Shown piece after piece: positions 26,326 to 35,311 of a DNA stretch of 64,000 nucleotides (positions are counted from its first letter, which is position 1; each line of letters starts with the position of its first letter). This DNA comes from Clostridium acetobutylicum ATCC 824 (GTDB lineage: Bacteria > Bacillota > Clostridia > Clostridiales > Clostridiaceae): the NCBI RefSeq assembly GCF_000008765.1, contig NC_003030.1:716001-780000 (forward strand). Direction: 5' to 3'. Both the position numbers and the translations under genes were made by a program. The notes under the pieces were generated by a model that saw only the letters and a program-made list of their open reading frames with translations, ran no database searches and was not told the origin of the DNA.

Positions 26326-26425
26326 GTGACAGGTTAAAAGTAAAAAGTGGTAGGTTGGATGATGGTTATGTAAGGAATTACTAAAGTTATCTTTACTTAC
26401 ATAGTTTTTACTTTCAATTTGTCAC
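26326..26425. repeat. 100-bp imperfect inverted repeat after tyrS
   Basis: Outer arms gtgaca-ggttaaaagtaaaaa and the complement of tttttactttcaatttgtcac pair with a few mismatches. An inner pair is tatgtaag (26367 region) with cttacata (26395 region). It could be a long terminator for tyrS (TTTTT follows the outer arm), a structured RNA, or a small MITE-like element. No second copy was noticed in the window. Confidence 0.55.
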
Positions 26426-26537
26426 TTTTTAGTTAAAGTGCTTTTATAATATAGTTTCAATAGCAATAAAATTATTCAGAAAGCATCAAATATAAACGAT
26501 AATATATCTATATCGAAATTTTTAGGAGTGATAAATT

Positions 26538-28391
26538 ATGGCCGGTTTATCTAAAATCAATAATGCCTCAAGCAGAGGAGAAGCCATATCCAAAAAAATC
26601 TCTTTTGATGTAGGAGATACATTTTCAGCAAGAGTAATTTCAGAGAAGGATGGCGGAAATGAAGTTACATTAAAGACCTCAGATGGTTGGAGTTTTAACG
26701 CTAAAGTTGAAAATCCATCAGATATTAATGATGGTCAAGCATCAAAGTTTGTAGTTACAGGTGTTGAAGACGGCAAGATTAAACTCAAATTTGTGCAAAA
26801 TGAAAATATTGATCAGAGTACGGCTAATGGTAAGAATATTCTTGGTGAACTGGTTAATGAACTTGGACTTAGTAAATCTGATGTAGATGAAAATGTATTA
26901 AAACTAATGCTTAAGTATAATATGCCATTAACTAAAGAAAATATAGCTAAAATGGAAACTATACTTGATTTTAACGATAAATTATCAAACGAAGCTGATA
27001 AAAGCGATGAATTCATAATGAAGTACCTTCAAAATAGGAGTATAGCTCCTGATAGCGAAGAAGGAGTAAATATAATTAATACTTTAAAAGGTCTGTCAGA
27101 AAATCTTAAAGGAATGAGTTCGGAGGATATGTTTACACTCATAGAAAATAATATAGATATAACACCTAATAATGTGGAGAGTTATAAAAAATTGTTCAAG
27201 GGTGAAACTTCTATTTATAACGAACTAAAAAACATCGAAGAAAGTTTGTCTGACGGTAATTCAGCGTCTTTTATTAAGGAAAGTGTTAAAGATGATATAA
27301 AGGATTTGTCCAATATAAATATAAAAGAAGCTATACAGCAGCATAATGAAGAAGTTATTTCGAGTACTAGTAAACAAGCTTCTCAAGAGAGCAATATAAA
27401 CAAGCTTCAAGACAATCTTAAGTTATTGGATTCAATGAAGGAAATTTTAAGTAAAAACGATTTAACAGAAGTAGTTGTTGACGGAAAAAAAGTTAATATA
27501 GCCAACATTATAAAAGATTATGTATCAGAAAACTGGCAAGACATAACAAAGTTTAGTAAAGAGCAGCTTGTAGGCAATATGATGAATAAAATCTTATCTG
27601 AAACAGGAATGAATAAGGAACAATTAATAGCTGTGTTTAAGGAACTTATAAATAATAGTGATATGACGGAAACAGAAGTAAATAATTTATTAAAAAATTT
27701 AGAGCCTAAGGATAGTGAAAATCTCGCATCCACAGCATTTAAAGCTGAAGAGCAAACATTACTAAATAAGGTTGATGCTAATAAGGGACAAATTTTAAAG
27801 AACGACAATATGCCTCAAATCCAACCAAAAACTACAGCAGAAAACGTAAAACAAGAGATAAATTTAAAGATAAATAATATGAAAGATATTGTGGGAAAGT
27901 TATTATCTGAAAGTAATAATGGCAATGCTAACATGCAAGATACAATAGCGGCACTTATTAAAAATAATATAAATGATTTTAAAGTTTTTAATTCTGTAAG
28001 TAATGAATATTATTATATGGATGTTCCAATAAGGAATAATAATGACGATTATCAATGTAAGTTGATTATAAAGGATGATAGAAAATCGGGAAAAAGAGTT
28101 GATAGTAAAAATGTAAAAATTGTAACTTCGGTTAAAACAGTAAATATGGGGGAAGTAGATGCATATATAACAGTCTTAAATAATAGTATGAGTATCAATG
28201 TTAAATGTGATAAGGATTGGGTGAAAATTTTAGACAAGGCTAAGGCAAATGCGGTTAAAAAAATATCAGATATGGGTTATAATATAAATATGACCGTAGA
28301 GAAAAAGAAGGAAGATAAAGAGATCGACATTGTAGAATGTAGAGAATTTTTCAATGATAAAGAATATTTCAAGTTGGATACTCGAGTTTAG
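26538..28391 (+). CDS. FliK-like (YlqG-type) protein
   Basis: A 617-residue, mostly hydrophilic protein. The N-terminal 90 residues form a small beta domain (VGDTFSARVISEKDGGNEVTLKT). A long low-complexity helical middle follows, then a C-terminal beta-rich domain (about 490-590) with the FliK/hook-length pattern VNMGEVDAYITVLNNSMSINVKCDKDWVKILDKAKANAVKKISDMGYNI. The next gene encodes an FlhB C-terminal-like protein, matching the ylqG-ylqH pair of Firmicutes. FliK measures hook length by interacting with FlhB; no other flagellar gene is near, so the role of this pair is unclear. Confidence 0.75.
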   Translation: MAGLSKINNASSRGEAISKKISFDVGDTFSARVISEKDGGNEVTLKTSDGWSFNAKVENPSDINDGQASKFVVTGVEDGKIKLKFVQNENIDQSTANGKNILGELVNELGLSKSDVDENVLKLMLKYNMPLTKENIAKMETILDFNDKLSNEADKSDEFIMKYLQNRSIAPDSEEGVNIINTLKGLSENLKGMSSEDMFTLIENNIDITPNNVESYKKLFKGETSIYNELKNIEESLSDGNSASFIKESVKDDIKDLSNINIKEAIQQHNEEVISSTSKQASQESNINKLQDNLKLLDSMKEILSKNDLTEVVVDGKKVNIANIIKDYVSENWQDITKFSKEQLVGNMMNKILSETGMNKEQLIAVFKELINNSDMTETEVNNLLKNLEPKDSENLASTAFKAEEQTLLNKVDANKGQILKNDNMPQIQPKTTAENVKQEINLKINNMKDIVGKLLSESNNGNANMQDTIAALIKNNINDFKVFNSVSNEYYYMDVPIRNNNDDYQCKLIIKDDRKSGKRVDSKNVKIVTSVKTVNMGEVDAYITVLNNSMSINVKCDKDWVKILDKAKANAVKKISDMGYNINMTVEKKKEDKEIDIVECREFFNDKEYFKLDTRV

Positions 28392-28437
28392 TTAGTGAGT
28401 ACTAGATTAAAATAAGTGTAGTGCTAGGAGTGATTTT

Positions 28438-28710
28438 GTGGCTAAGGAGAGGAAGAAAGCTGCCGCTTTAAAATATGATTTGGGATATGAAGCACCAATT
28501 GTAACAGCAGTAGGTGTTGGTAAAATTGCAGATAATATAGTAAAAAAGGCATCCGAAAATGAAGTTCCCGTGGTTTATAATAAGGAGCTTACTGATTTAT
28601 TGCTTAATGTTGATGTAGGCTCAAGTATTCCATATGAAATATACGACGTAGTTGCAGAAGTAATTGCATATATAATGGAAGTAGATAGCGGATTACAAAA
28701 AAGAAGGTGA
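28438..28710 (+). CDS. FlhB C-terminal-domain-like (YlqH-type) protein
   Basis: A 90-residue cytosolic protein matching the C-terminal domain of FlhB/YscU: KAAALKYDLGYEAPIVTAVGVGKIADNIVKKASENEVPVVYN, then DVGSSIPYEIYDVVAEVIAYI. It has no membrane part, and the autocleavage NPTH is replaced around EAPI, so it is probably not self-cleaving. It follows the FliK-like gene by 46 bases. The start is GTG at 28438 with AGGAG upstream. A metallophosphoesterase gene begins 4 bases after it. Confidence 0.85.
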   Translation: MAKERKKAAALKYDLGYEAPIVTAVGVGKIADNIVKKASENEVPVVYNKELTDLLLNVDVGSSIPYEIYDVVAEVIAYIMEVDSGLQKRR

Positions 28711-28714
28711 ATTA

Positions 28715-29410
28715 GTGGGTTTATATGCTATTTCAGATTTACATTTGGCTTTTAATTTAGATAAACCTATGAATATATTTGGTGAAGAGTGGTCAAAACA
28801 TGATGAAAAGATAAAGAAAAATTGGATTAGTAAAATAAGTGAAGAAGATACAGTATTGATTGCTGGAGATATATCTTGGTCTATGGATATTGAAAATGGA
28901 GAAGAAGATTTAAATTGGATTGATTGTCTTCCGGGTAAAAAAATAATCTGCAAAGGGAATCATGATTATTGGTGGAAAAGTATAACTAAATTGAATAACA
29001 TGTATAAAAGCATAAGCTTTCTGCAAAATAATTTCTTTGAATACAAAGATTATGCTATTTGTGGAACAAGAGGTTGGATAGATAAAAGTTTTGATAGCTT
29101 CGATGAGCATGATAAAAAAGTATATAAAAGAGAAATTATAAGATTAAGGCTTTCTCTTGATGCTGCGGTTAAAAAAGGTTATTCAAAATTCATTGTTATG
29201 TTTCATTATCCTCCTTTTAAGGATGAAAACAGTGGGTCTGAATTTACAGAGGTTTTAGAAGAGTACAAAGTTGAAAAGGCAATATACGGGCATTTACATG
29301 GACCTGCATTAAAAAATATAAGTGGAAGTATTGTTAAAAATGGTGTTGAATATATGCTTACCTCTTGTGATTATATAGAATTTAATCCAATAAAAATTGA
29401 TCTAAAATAA
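28715..29410 (+). CDS. calcineurin-like metallophosphoesterase
   Basis: A 231-residue phosphoesterase with the metal-ligand set ISDLHL (Asp, His), AGDISWS, GNHDYWW, an MFHYPP His and GHLHGPAL near the end. The start is GTG 28715, with GAAGGTGA upstream, inside the end of the preceding gene region. The 4-base gap suggests co-translation with the YlqH-type gene. It probably hydrolyses a phosphodiester or phosphomonoester; the substrate is unknown. Confidence 0.88.
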   Translation: MGLYAISDLHLAFNLDKPMNIFGEEWSKHDEKIKKNWISKISEEDTVLIAGDISWSMDIENGEEDLNWIDCLPGKKIICKGNHDYWWKSITKLNNMYKSISFLQNNFFEYKDYAICGTRGWIDKSFDSFDEHDKKVYKREIIRLRLSLDAAVKKGYSKFIVMFHYPPFKDENSGSEFTEVLEEYKVEKAIYGHLHGPALKNISGSIVKNGVEYMLTSCDYIEFNPIKIDLK

Positions 29411-29472
29411 AAAAAGTTTATCTGAAAACAAAAAAATATAATGTAGAAGTATTCTTACATTATATATATTGG

Positions 29473-29520
29473 GGTTTTAACCTATATTGTTGTTTAAGCA
29501 ATAGAAAAAAGGTTAAAACC
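29473..29520 (+). terminator. terminator after the FliK/FlhB-like operon
   Basis: Stem ggttttaacct / aggttaaaacc (11 bp) with an inner tattg / caata pair, followed by ttagTTTTTTT. It also lies at the end of the convergent DUF2225 gene and may work both ways. Confidence 0.75.
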
Positions 29521-29532
29521 TTAGTTTTTTTA

Positions 29533-30423
29533 TTAATTATTAAATAACTTAGAAAAAAGGCCTTTTTTCTTAGGAGTGGTAGCTTCGGAGTTATCATCAT
29601 CATTGCTATCATTATCTTGAGTTTGCGATAATTTTTTTTCGTTTTCACGAATTAAGTCTTTTTGATTTCTAGCCATCTCTTTTAATTTTTGAGGAGCTAA
29701 GGAGTTTGTAATAACATTACCAAACCATAATAAGGCCTTGTCCTCATCACCTAATCTCCTATGAAGTTCGCCTATTAAATACATAAGTGAAAATTTATTC
29801 ATGCCATATATGGGAAATGATTCATTATAATATGCATCATCAAAGCCCTCTAGAGCATTTTTTAGAAATACTTTTTCCATATCTTCATTTTGTTGAATCC
29901 TATACATCCAGGCAATTTTTAAGCAATTCATAGCTTTTTTGCTTGAATGGGCTTCTATTGATACATAATTTAAAAGCGAGAGCTTAAATCTCTCTATAGC
30001 TATATTTATATCATAAATGTCAGGATATTTTTTGCTGTGCCATTTTAATGAAATATTTTTTTCAACTAACTCTTTTTGGTAAGACTTAATTTTTTCAAAA
30101 TCAGATTTCATAGCAGCATAGCCACAAATTGGACATAACCAAACATCATAAAAGTAAGGGTTGATATTTTTATATTGTATAAAAAAATCTGTATCCTTTT
30201 TTAAAATTCTTATAGCAGAGGTTTTTACAGTTCTTGCCTTAAAGGTAGTGTTACACACTGGACAATTTACTGTTTTATCATACAACAAATCATTAATACT
30301 TGTTTTTTTTTCTTCTTCTTTTCTCATTTTATTCTCTTCCTTTTTGTTTTTACCATATATATCTATATTACTGACATCTTCAAATCCTAAATCCTTTAGT
30401 TCGGAAAAGATATTGCTATCCAT
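29533..30423 (-). CDS. DUF2225 zinc-ribbon/TPR-like protein
   Basis: A 296-residue protein with two CxxC pairs in the DUF2225 pattern (CPVCNTTFKARTVKTSA and WLCPICGYAA), then a helical TPR-like half (FDDAYYNESFPIYGMNKFSLMYLIGELHRRLGDEDKALLWFG). The C-terminal tail is acidic, then basic. ATG 30423 follows GGGGTGA; the track-length start at 30453 lacks a site. Family function is not established; zinc binding is inferred from the Cys pairs. Confidence 0.85.
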   Translation of the reverse strand: MDSNIFSELKDLGFEDVSNIDIYGKNKKEENKMRKEEEKKTSINDLLYDKTVNCPVCNTTFKARTVKTSAIRILKKDTDFFIQYKNINPYFYDVWLCPICGYAAMKSDFEKIKSYQKELVEKNISLKWHSKKYPDIYDINIAIERFKLSLLNYVSIEAHSSKKAMNCLKIAWMYRIQQNEDMEKVFLKNALEGFDDAYYNESFPIYGMNKFSLMYLIGELHRRLGDEDKALLWFGNVITNSLAPQKLKEMARNQKDLIRENEKKLSQTQDNDSNDDDNSEATTPKKKGLFSKLFNN

Positions 30424-30731
30424 AGAATCACCCCAAGCACAAATAGATATCAAATATATTATAGCAAAGAATTATTATAAAGTATATGTTTCATTTTGTG
30501 TTAAAGTTTTATCATAACAATTGAAAAAGTTTCATTATGTAATTATAATTATAATGTAGAGAAAGTAGTTTTATTAATAATTAATATATGCATAGAAATG
30601 CATAAAAGAAAGTATTTAGAATGTGTTGATAGTTAAAACTATATAACACCTACAGTAAGCGTATATTTAATATGTTCGCTTTATTTATATGGGATGATTA
30701 TATATAAATTACGGCAAAGGAAGATAGAAAT
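30424..30731. other. 308-base divergent intergenic region
   Basis: A/T-rich gap with a short inverted repeat (aagcg...cgctt, 30658-30682) before the (p)ppGpp synthetase gene. No open frame with a ribosome site and no recognisable RNA element was seen. Confidence 0.45.
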
Positions 30732-31520
30732 ATGGCTACAATTGAATGGAAGTCTTTTTTGATACCTTACGAGCAAGCAGTAGAAGAATTAAAGGTTAAG
30801 TTTAAAAGTATAAGAAAGGAATATAGAAAAAGAAATGAATATTCTCCAATAGAATTTGTTACTGGAAGAGTAAAGGAGATTTCAAGTATACTAGAAAAAG
30901 CCAATAAGTTTAATATACCTGATGAAAGAATAATGCTTGAGATGGAGGATATTTGTGGAATACGTATAATGTGTCAGTTTGTTGACGATGTAACAAAGGT
31001 TGTAAATATAATTCGTTCAAGAAAAGATATGCATATAATGTATGAAAAAGATTATGTAACAAATGTAAAGAGTAGTGGATACAGGAGTTATCATATCATT
31101 ATAAAGTACCCCGTAAGTATGGCAGAGGGGCAAAGAGATATTATAGCAGAAATTCAGATAAGAACACTTGCTATGAACTTTTGGGCGACAATAGAACATT
31201 CTTTAAATTATAAGTATAAGCATGATATACCTGACGAGATTAAAGCAAAATTAAAAATAGCAGCAGATGCAGCATTTCAGCTTGATGGACACATGCTTGA
31301 GATTAAAGATGAGATTAAGGATGCTCAAAAGCTATTTGAAGTTAAATCTAGTATTGTTTCAAATATTATAAGAAATATACTTACCATAACATCTATGGGG
31401 AAGTTATCAGAAGCAGATATATATAAAAGTAAGCTTAATCAGCTAATTAATAAGGGAGAGGTTTTTGAATTAAATAATCTCCTTAGAAGTACGGAAAAGA
31501 CAATAGAAATGGGTAGATAA
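30732..31520 (+). CDS. small (p)ppGpp synthetase, RelQ/YjbM type
   Basis: A 262-residue protein with the RelA/SpoT synthetase domain only: VTGRVKEISSILEKA, MEDICGIRIMCQFVDDV, the ATP/GTP-binding VKSSGYRSYHIII and EIQIRTLAMNFWATIEHSLNYKYK. It has no HD hydrolase, TGS or ACT domain, so it makes (p)ppGpp but should not degrade it. C-terminal residues form helices expected in the tetramer. It is monocistronic and convergent with gerKB. The ribosome site (GGAAGA) is moderate. Confidence 0.92.
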   Translation: MATIEWKSFLIPYEQAVEELKVKFKSIRKEYRKRNEYSPIEFVTGRVKEISSILEKANKFNIPDERIMLEMEDICGIRIMCQFVDDVTKVVNIIRSRKDMHIMYEKDYVTNVKSSGYRSYHIIIKYPVSMAEGQRDIIAEIQIRTLAMNFWATIEHSLNYKYKHDIPDEIKAKLKIAADAAFQLDGHMLEIKDEIKDAQKLFEVKSSIVSNIIRNILTITSMGKLSEADIYKSKLNQLINKGEVFELNNLLRSTEKTIEMGR

Positions 31521-31543
31521 AAGGAAGTAGAAACTTAAAAGTA

Positions 31544-32650
31544 TTAAACAGTTTCTACTTCCTCTTGTTTTTTGCCTTTAGATGATTTCTTTTCTTTTAA
31601 TATAAATATTATTGAGGCTACGAATGGAATTATTATGAAATTTGCAAAAGCTATATAGGTGTAGTAATTAATCAAAACAAATAAATTTAATACGCTTCTA
31701 TTTATTGCAAATGATATAATTGCTACACAAATTGTAATTACATAAAATACATATTTTCTCTTTACATTTAACTGTTTTAAGATTATTAAAAATGCATAAA
31801 AGGTTAAGATATACTTTACAAACCATCCTCCAATTACTTGAAACAGTACATAAAGTTCACCACTTTCTATAAAATTAAAGTAGTTAACTAGTTGTGTTTG
31901 TAGTAAACGTGGATAATAAGCAGCAACGACACGTGGTGCAGCAATAGTCATAAGTAAACCACTTGTTGCAAAAACTTGAATTTGGGCTATTAATATCCAA
32001 GCTATAAGAATTGGTTTTTTTATTTCTTCTCTTGATTTTACCTTATAAATAAAGGGTATTATTATACCAAAACCTGAAAACATAGCAAGACCTTTAAATA
32101 CGCAGGTAATAAAATTTTTATTGACTCCATGCTTCATAATAGGCAGGATGTATTCAATTTTTCTATAGGCAAATAATAAAACCGAAAGATTACATCCGGA
32201 AATAAATATAAAAAATATACCTACGATTGTCAGTATAAGCATTGAATTTTCACCGTGTAAAATTACATAAGTTGCAGGTACTATAAAAAATAATATAAAA
32301 TACCAAGGTGGAGTTTTATCCAGTATATTAACTCCAAGCATACTGCTTTCCGAAGCAGAACATTCTATTAAGGTTAAAATTAGAGTAAATGCAAAAGCCC
32401 ATAAAAGAAATGCTCCAAGATATTTTCCAAAAGCTTTAAAATACACGGTTTTAAGTTTTGCATCGCTTTTAGTAGAAAATGCTTTTATTATAATGAGCAG
32501 GAAAGCAAGTAATAAGAGCGATGAAAAAATCAAAGCGAGCCAAGTATCCCTCTCTCCATATTGTATTAATAAAGTAGGGTAGGTTTTTATAGTAACGATT
32601 GATGTTCCTAGTGCTATGAAAATTAAATAATTTTTACTTAAATATCTCAT
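31544..32650 (-). CDS. gerKB: spore germinant receptor B subunit
   Basis: A 368-residue GerAB/ArcD-type permease with about ten membrane segments, beginning YLIFIALGTSIVTIKTYPTLL. It binds germinant within the inner spore membrane as part of a GerA-type receptor. It is divergent from gerKA-gerKC, the arrangement known for clostridial gerK loci. GGAAG precedes the ATG. Expression in the forespore would be expected. Confidence 0.9.
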   Translation of the reverse strand: MRYLSKNYLIFIALGTSIVTIKTYPTLLIQYGERDTWLALIFSSLLLLAFLLIIIKAFSTKSDAKLKTVYFKAFGKYLGAFLLWAFAFTLILTLIECSASESSMLGVNILDKTPPWYFILFFIVPATYVILHGENSMLILTIVGIFFIFISGCNLSVLLFAYRKIEYILPIMKHGVNKNFITCVFKGLAMFSGFGIIIPFIYKVKSREEIKKPILIAWILIAQIQVFATSGLLMTIAAPRVVAAYYPRLLQTQLVNYFNFIESGELYVLFQVIGGWFVKYILTFYAFLIILKQLNVKRKYVFYVITICVAIISFAINRSVLNLFVLINYYTYIAFANFIIIPFVASIIFILKEKKSSKGKKQEEVETV

Positions 32651-32748
32651 TGTAAATACTTCCTTTATGTAAAATTGTAATAATATTATTTTCTAAATAT
32701 ATGAATATTATTCACCTTTAAAGAAAACAATAGTTTCGGGTGGTAAAC

Positions 32749-34152
32749 ATGAATGAAGAAAATTTAAAATATATAAAAGATAAGCTTAAGGATAATGTTG
32801 ATGTGAAGTACAGAACTATAGATTCTGAGAATGGTCAAATAAATATAATATTTATAGATAATTTATGTGATTCAAAATTTATAAGTGAATACATAATTGC
32901 ACCTATAATCAGAGGAAAAGACTTCATAAAAACTGTATCTAACCTAGAGAGCAATGCGCTTCTTGCAAATTCTATAGGAAATGTTAAGGATAAGGAAGAT
33001 ATGCTGCTCCATATATTATCTGGAGATGTTGTTATACTTACAAATTTCTATGATGAAATTATATTTTGTGAGGCAAAGGGATATGTAAGAAGGGGAGTTT
33101 CAATACCTATAACAGAAGCTGTAATAAAAGGACCGAGAGAAGGCTTTACAGAAGCTTTTGTGGATAACATATCACTGATAAGAAGAAGGGCTAAAAATGC
33201 AGATTTAAAATTTGAAAGTGTATTTTTGGGAACTAAATCAAAAACAGTGGTGGTTCTGGTATATTTAAAGGGAACGACTCCAGAAAAACTGGTTAAAAAC
33301 ATAAAAAAACAAATAAATGAGATAACTACTGAATATATTTTAGATTCAAACTATATTGAAGAAAAGCTTAGACATAAGAGAACAGCTTTTGATACCATTG
33401 GATATAGTGAGAAGGCGGATATAGTGGTTAATCATTTATTTAGAGGTAAAGTTGCAGTTATAGTTGATGGAAGTCCCTTTGTTGCAATTGCGCCATACTT
33501 TTTTTATGAAAACTTTCACATGCCAGATGATTACTATTTAAATAGGATAGTTGTTAATTGTACTAGAGTTTTAAGGTGGCTTGGTTTTTGTATCTCAACT
33601 TTTCTTCCTGGACTTTATATATCAATTATAACGTATCATGTATCCCTTATTCCGTCGGTATTTGTTTTCCGGTTAGCTATATCTAGGTCGGGAGTACCTC
33701 TTCCAACAATTGTGGAACTTCTTATGATGATGTTTTTCTTTCAAGTATTGAGAGAAGCAGGAGTAAGACTTCCGCAGCCAGTAGGTCAGGCAATGAGTAT
33801 TGTTGGAGCTCTTATATTAGGGCAATCAGCAGTTGAAGCAGGACTTACTTCGGAGATAACAATAATAATAGTAGCTTTAAGCTCTATATCATCATTTTTA
33901 ACCCCAAATCTATATGGACCTATTTCTATATGGTCTGTAATAATAGCATTATTTGCAGCATTTTGTGGCCTTGGAGGATTTTTTACAGGAGTGTTTGTTA
34001 TGATAGCTCATATTGGTTCTCTTAAAACTGTTGGGTATCTATATGCCTTCCCAATTGGTACTTCTAAGATAATATCTCACAGCGATAGGATACTAAGAGG
34101 AGACCTGCAAGAAGCAACAGATAATATTTTACAGGAAGATGATTTGTTATGA
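32749..34152 (+). CDS. gerKA: spore germinant receptor A subunit
   Basis: A 467-residue GerAA protein: a soluble N-terminal domain (about 1-235), then about five membrane segments (FLPGLYISIITYHVSLIPSVF, VGQAMSIVGALILGQSAVEAG) and a cytosolic tail. ATG 32749 follows GGGTGGT. It overlaps gerKC by 4 bases (ATGA), so A and C are translationally coupled. The B subunit is encoded divergently. Confidence 0.93.
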   Translation: MNEENLKYIKDKLKDNVDVKYRTIDSENGQINIIFIDNLCDSKFISEYIIAPIIRGKDFIKTVSNLESNALLANSIGNVKDKEDMLLHILSGDVVILTNFYDEIIFCEAKGYVRRGVSIPITEAVIKGPREGFTEAFVDNISLIRRRAKNADLKFESVFLGTKSKTVVVLVYLKGTTPEKLVKNIKKQINEITTEYILDSNYIEEKLRHKRTAFDTIGYSEKADIVVNHLFRGKVAVIVDGSPFVAIAPYFFYENFHMPDDYYLNRIVVNCTRVLRWLGFCISTFLPGLYISIITYHVSLIPSVFVFRLAISRSGVPLPTIVELLMMMFFFQVLREAGVRLPQPVGQAMSIVGALILGQSAVEAGLTSEITIIIVALSSISSFLTPNLYGPISIWSVIIALFAAFCGLGGFFTGVFVMIAHIGSLKTVGYLYAFPIGTSKIISHSDRILRGDLQEATDNILQEDDLL

Positions 34153-35261
34153 GAAAAAAAATAACGACCATATGTTCAATAATAATGTGCTGCGTTATGC
34201 TAACAGGATGCTTTAATTACAAAGATATAGATAATGTTTTATTTGTTACAACAGTAGTTTTTGATATAGATGATGATAACAATGTAATTACTTACCTAGA
34301 AGTTTTTCAGCCAATTAAAAGCATGGTAAAAGGGCAGCAGGGACAGCAGAGATTGGTATTTAGAGGAACAGGAAAAACTGCTTTTGAGGCATTAAATGAC
34401 ATAAACCTTCACTGCAGCTATGAATTGAATTTTACTCAAGTAAAGGCATATATATACTCTGAAAAAGCGGCTAAAAAAGGAATAAAGCCCTTTGTAGATT
34501 TGGTTAGAAGGAGAATACAATTTTACTTAAGGCCTTATGTGGCAACTTTTATTGGTAACGTAGAGGAGCTAATGAAGGGCGGATTTAAAGAAAATGAATA
34601 TGTTGGGTTTTTGTTATCACAGCTTATAATAAATACAGGAGCATCATCAAGGGCGGTGGAGATTCAATATAATGATTTCTTAAACAAAAGAATTAATTCT
34701 GACAGGAGTGTTGTAATGACAGCAATAGATATAAGATCAGCTCAAAATAAAAATTCTGTAGAACTTGATGGAGGAGCTATTTTTAAAAACGATAAGCTTA
34801 TTGACAAGATGGATAAATCCGAGACGGAAGCATACAATTTTATGATAGGTAAGGTAAGCAGTGGTTCAATGGAGGTACTAAACCCGGAAACTAATAGAGA
34901 TTTTATATCACTTTGGATACTTAATAGTAAAACAACTACAAAGGGAAAATTCTATGGAGGAAAGTTTCACGTAAAAAAGATTGTAAATGTTAAGGTAGCT
35001 TTTTTAGAAAGCCAAAGTCCTATAACCTACAATAAGTATATGCAGAAGCAAATAGAACAAAATGCAGAAAAGAATATAATAAATAACTGCAATAAAATTT
35101 TCAATAAGTACAAGGAGAAAAATGAGGATATATTCAACGTAAGAGATGTATATGAAAATATATATAAAAAGGGTAGTCCTGATATAATAAAGAACACTGT
35201 AATTGATATTGAGCCTCATGTACAGATTGAAAGAAGTGGTAAAGCTTCAACCTTTAAATAA
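34149..35261 (+). CDS. gerKC: spore germinant receptor C lipoprotein
   Basis: A 370-residue GerAC-type lipoprotein with signal and lipobox LTGC (Cys 21), then the family-typical N-terminus FNYKDIDNVLFVTTVVFDID. The rest is the three-domain GerAC ectodomain. It is anchored on the outer face of the inner spore membrane. It starts inside the gerKA stop and ends at a hairpin shared with leuS. Confidence 0.92.
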   Translation: MRKKITTICSIIMCCVMLTGCFNYKDIDNVLFVTTVVFDIDDDNNVITYLEVFQPIKSMVKGQQGQQRLVFRGTGKTAFEALNDINLHCSYELNFTQVKAYIYSEKAAKKGIKPFVDLVRRRIQFYLRPYVATFIGNVEELMKGGFKENEYVGFLLSQLIINTGASSRAVEIQYNDFLNKRINSDRSVVMTAIDIRSAQNKNSVELDGGAIFKNDKLIDKMDKSETEAYNFMIGKVSSGSMEVLNPETNRDFISLWILNSKTTTKGKFYGGKFHVKKIVNVKVAFLESQSPITYNKYMQKQIEQNAEKNIINNCNKIFNKYKEKNEDIFNVRDVYENIYKKGSPDIIKNTVIDIEPHVQIERSGKASTFK

Positions 35262-35267
35262 TAAAAA

Positions 35268-35299
35268 ATAACATCTGATTTTAATTTATCAGATGTTAT
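35268..35299. terminator. bidirectional terminator gerKC / leuS
   Basis: A 12-bp perfect stem (ataacatctgat / atcagatgttat) with an 8-base loop, T-run on the plus strand and A-run upstream, between convergent gerKC and leuS. Confidence 0.85.
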
Positions 35300-35311
35300 T
35301 TTTGTTATTTA

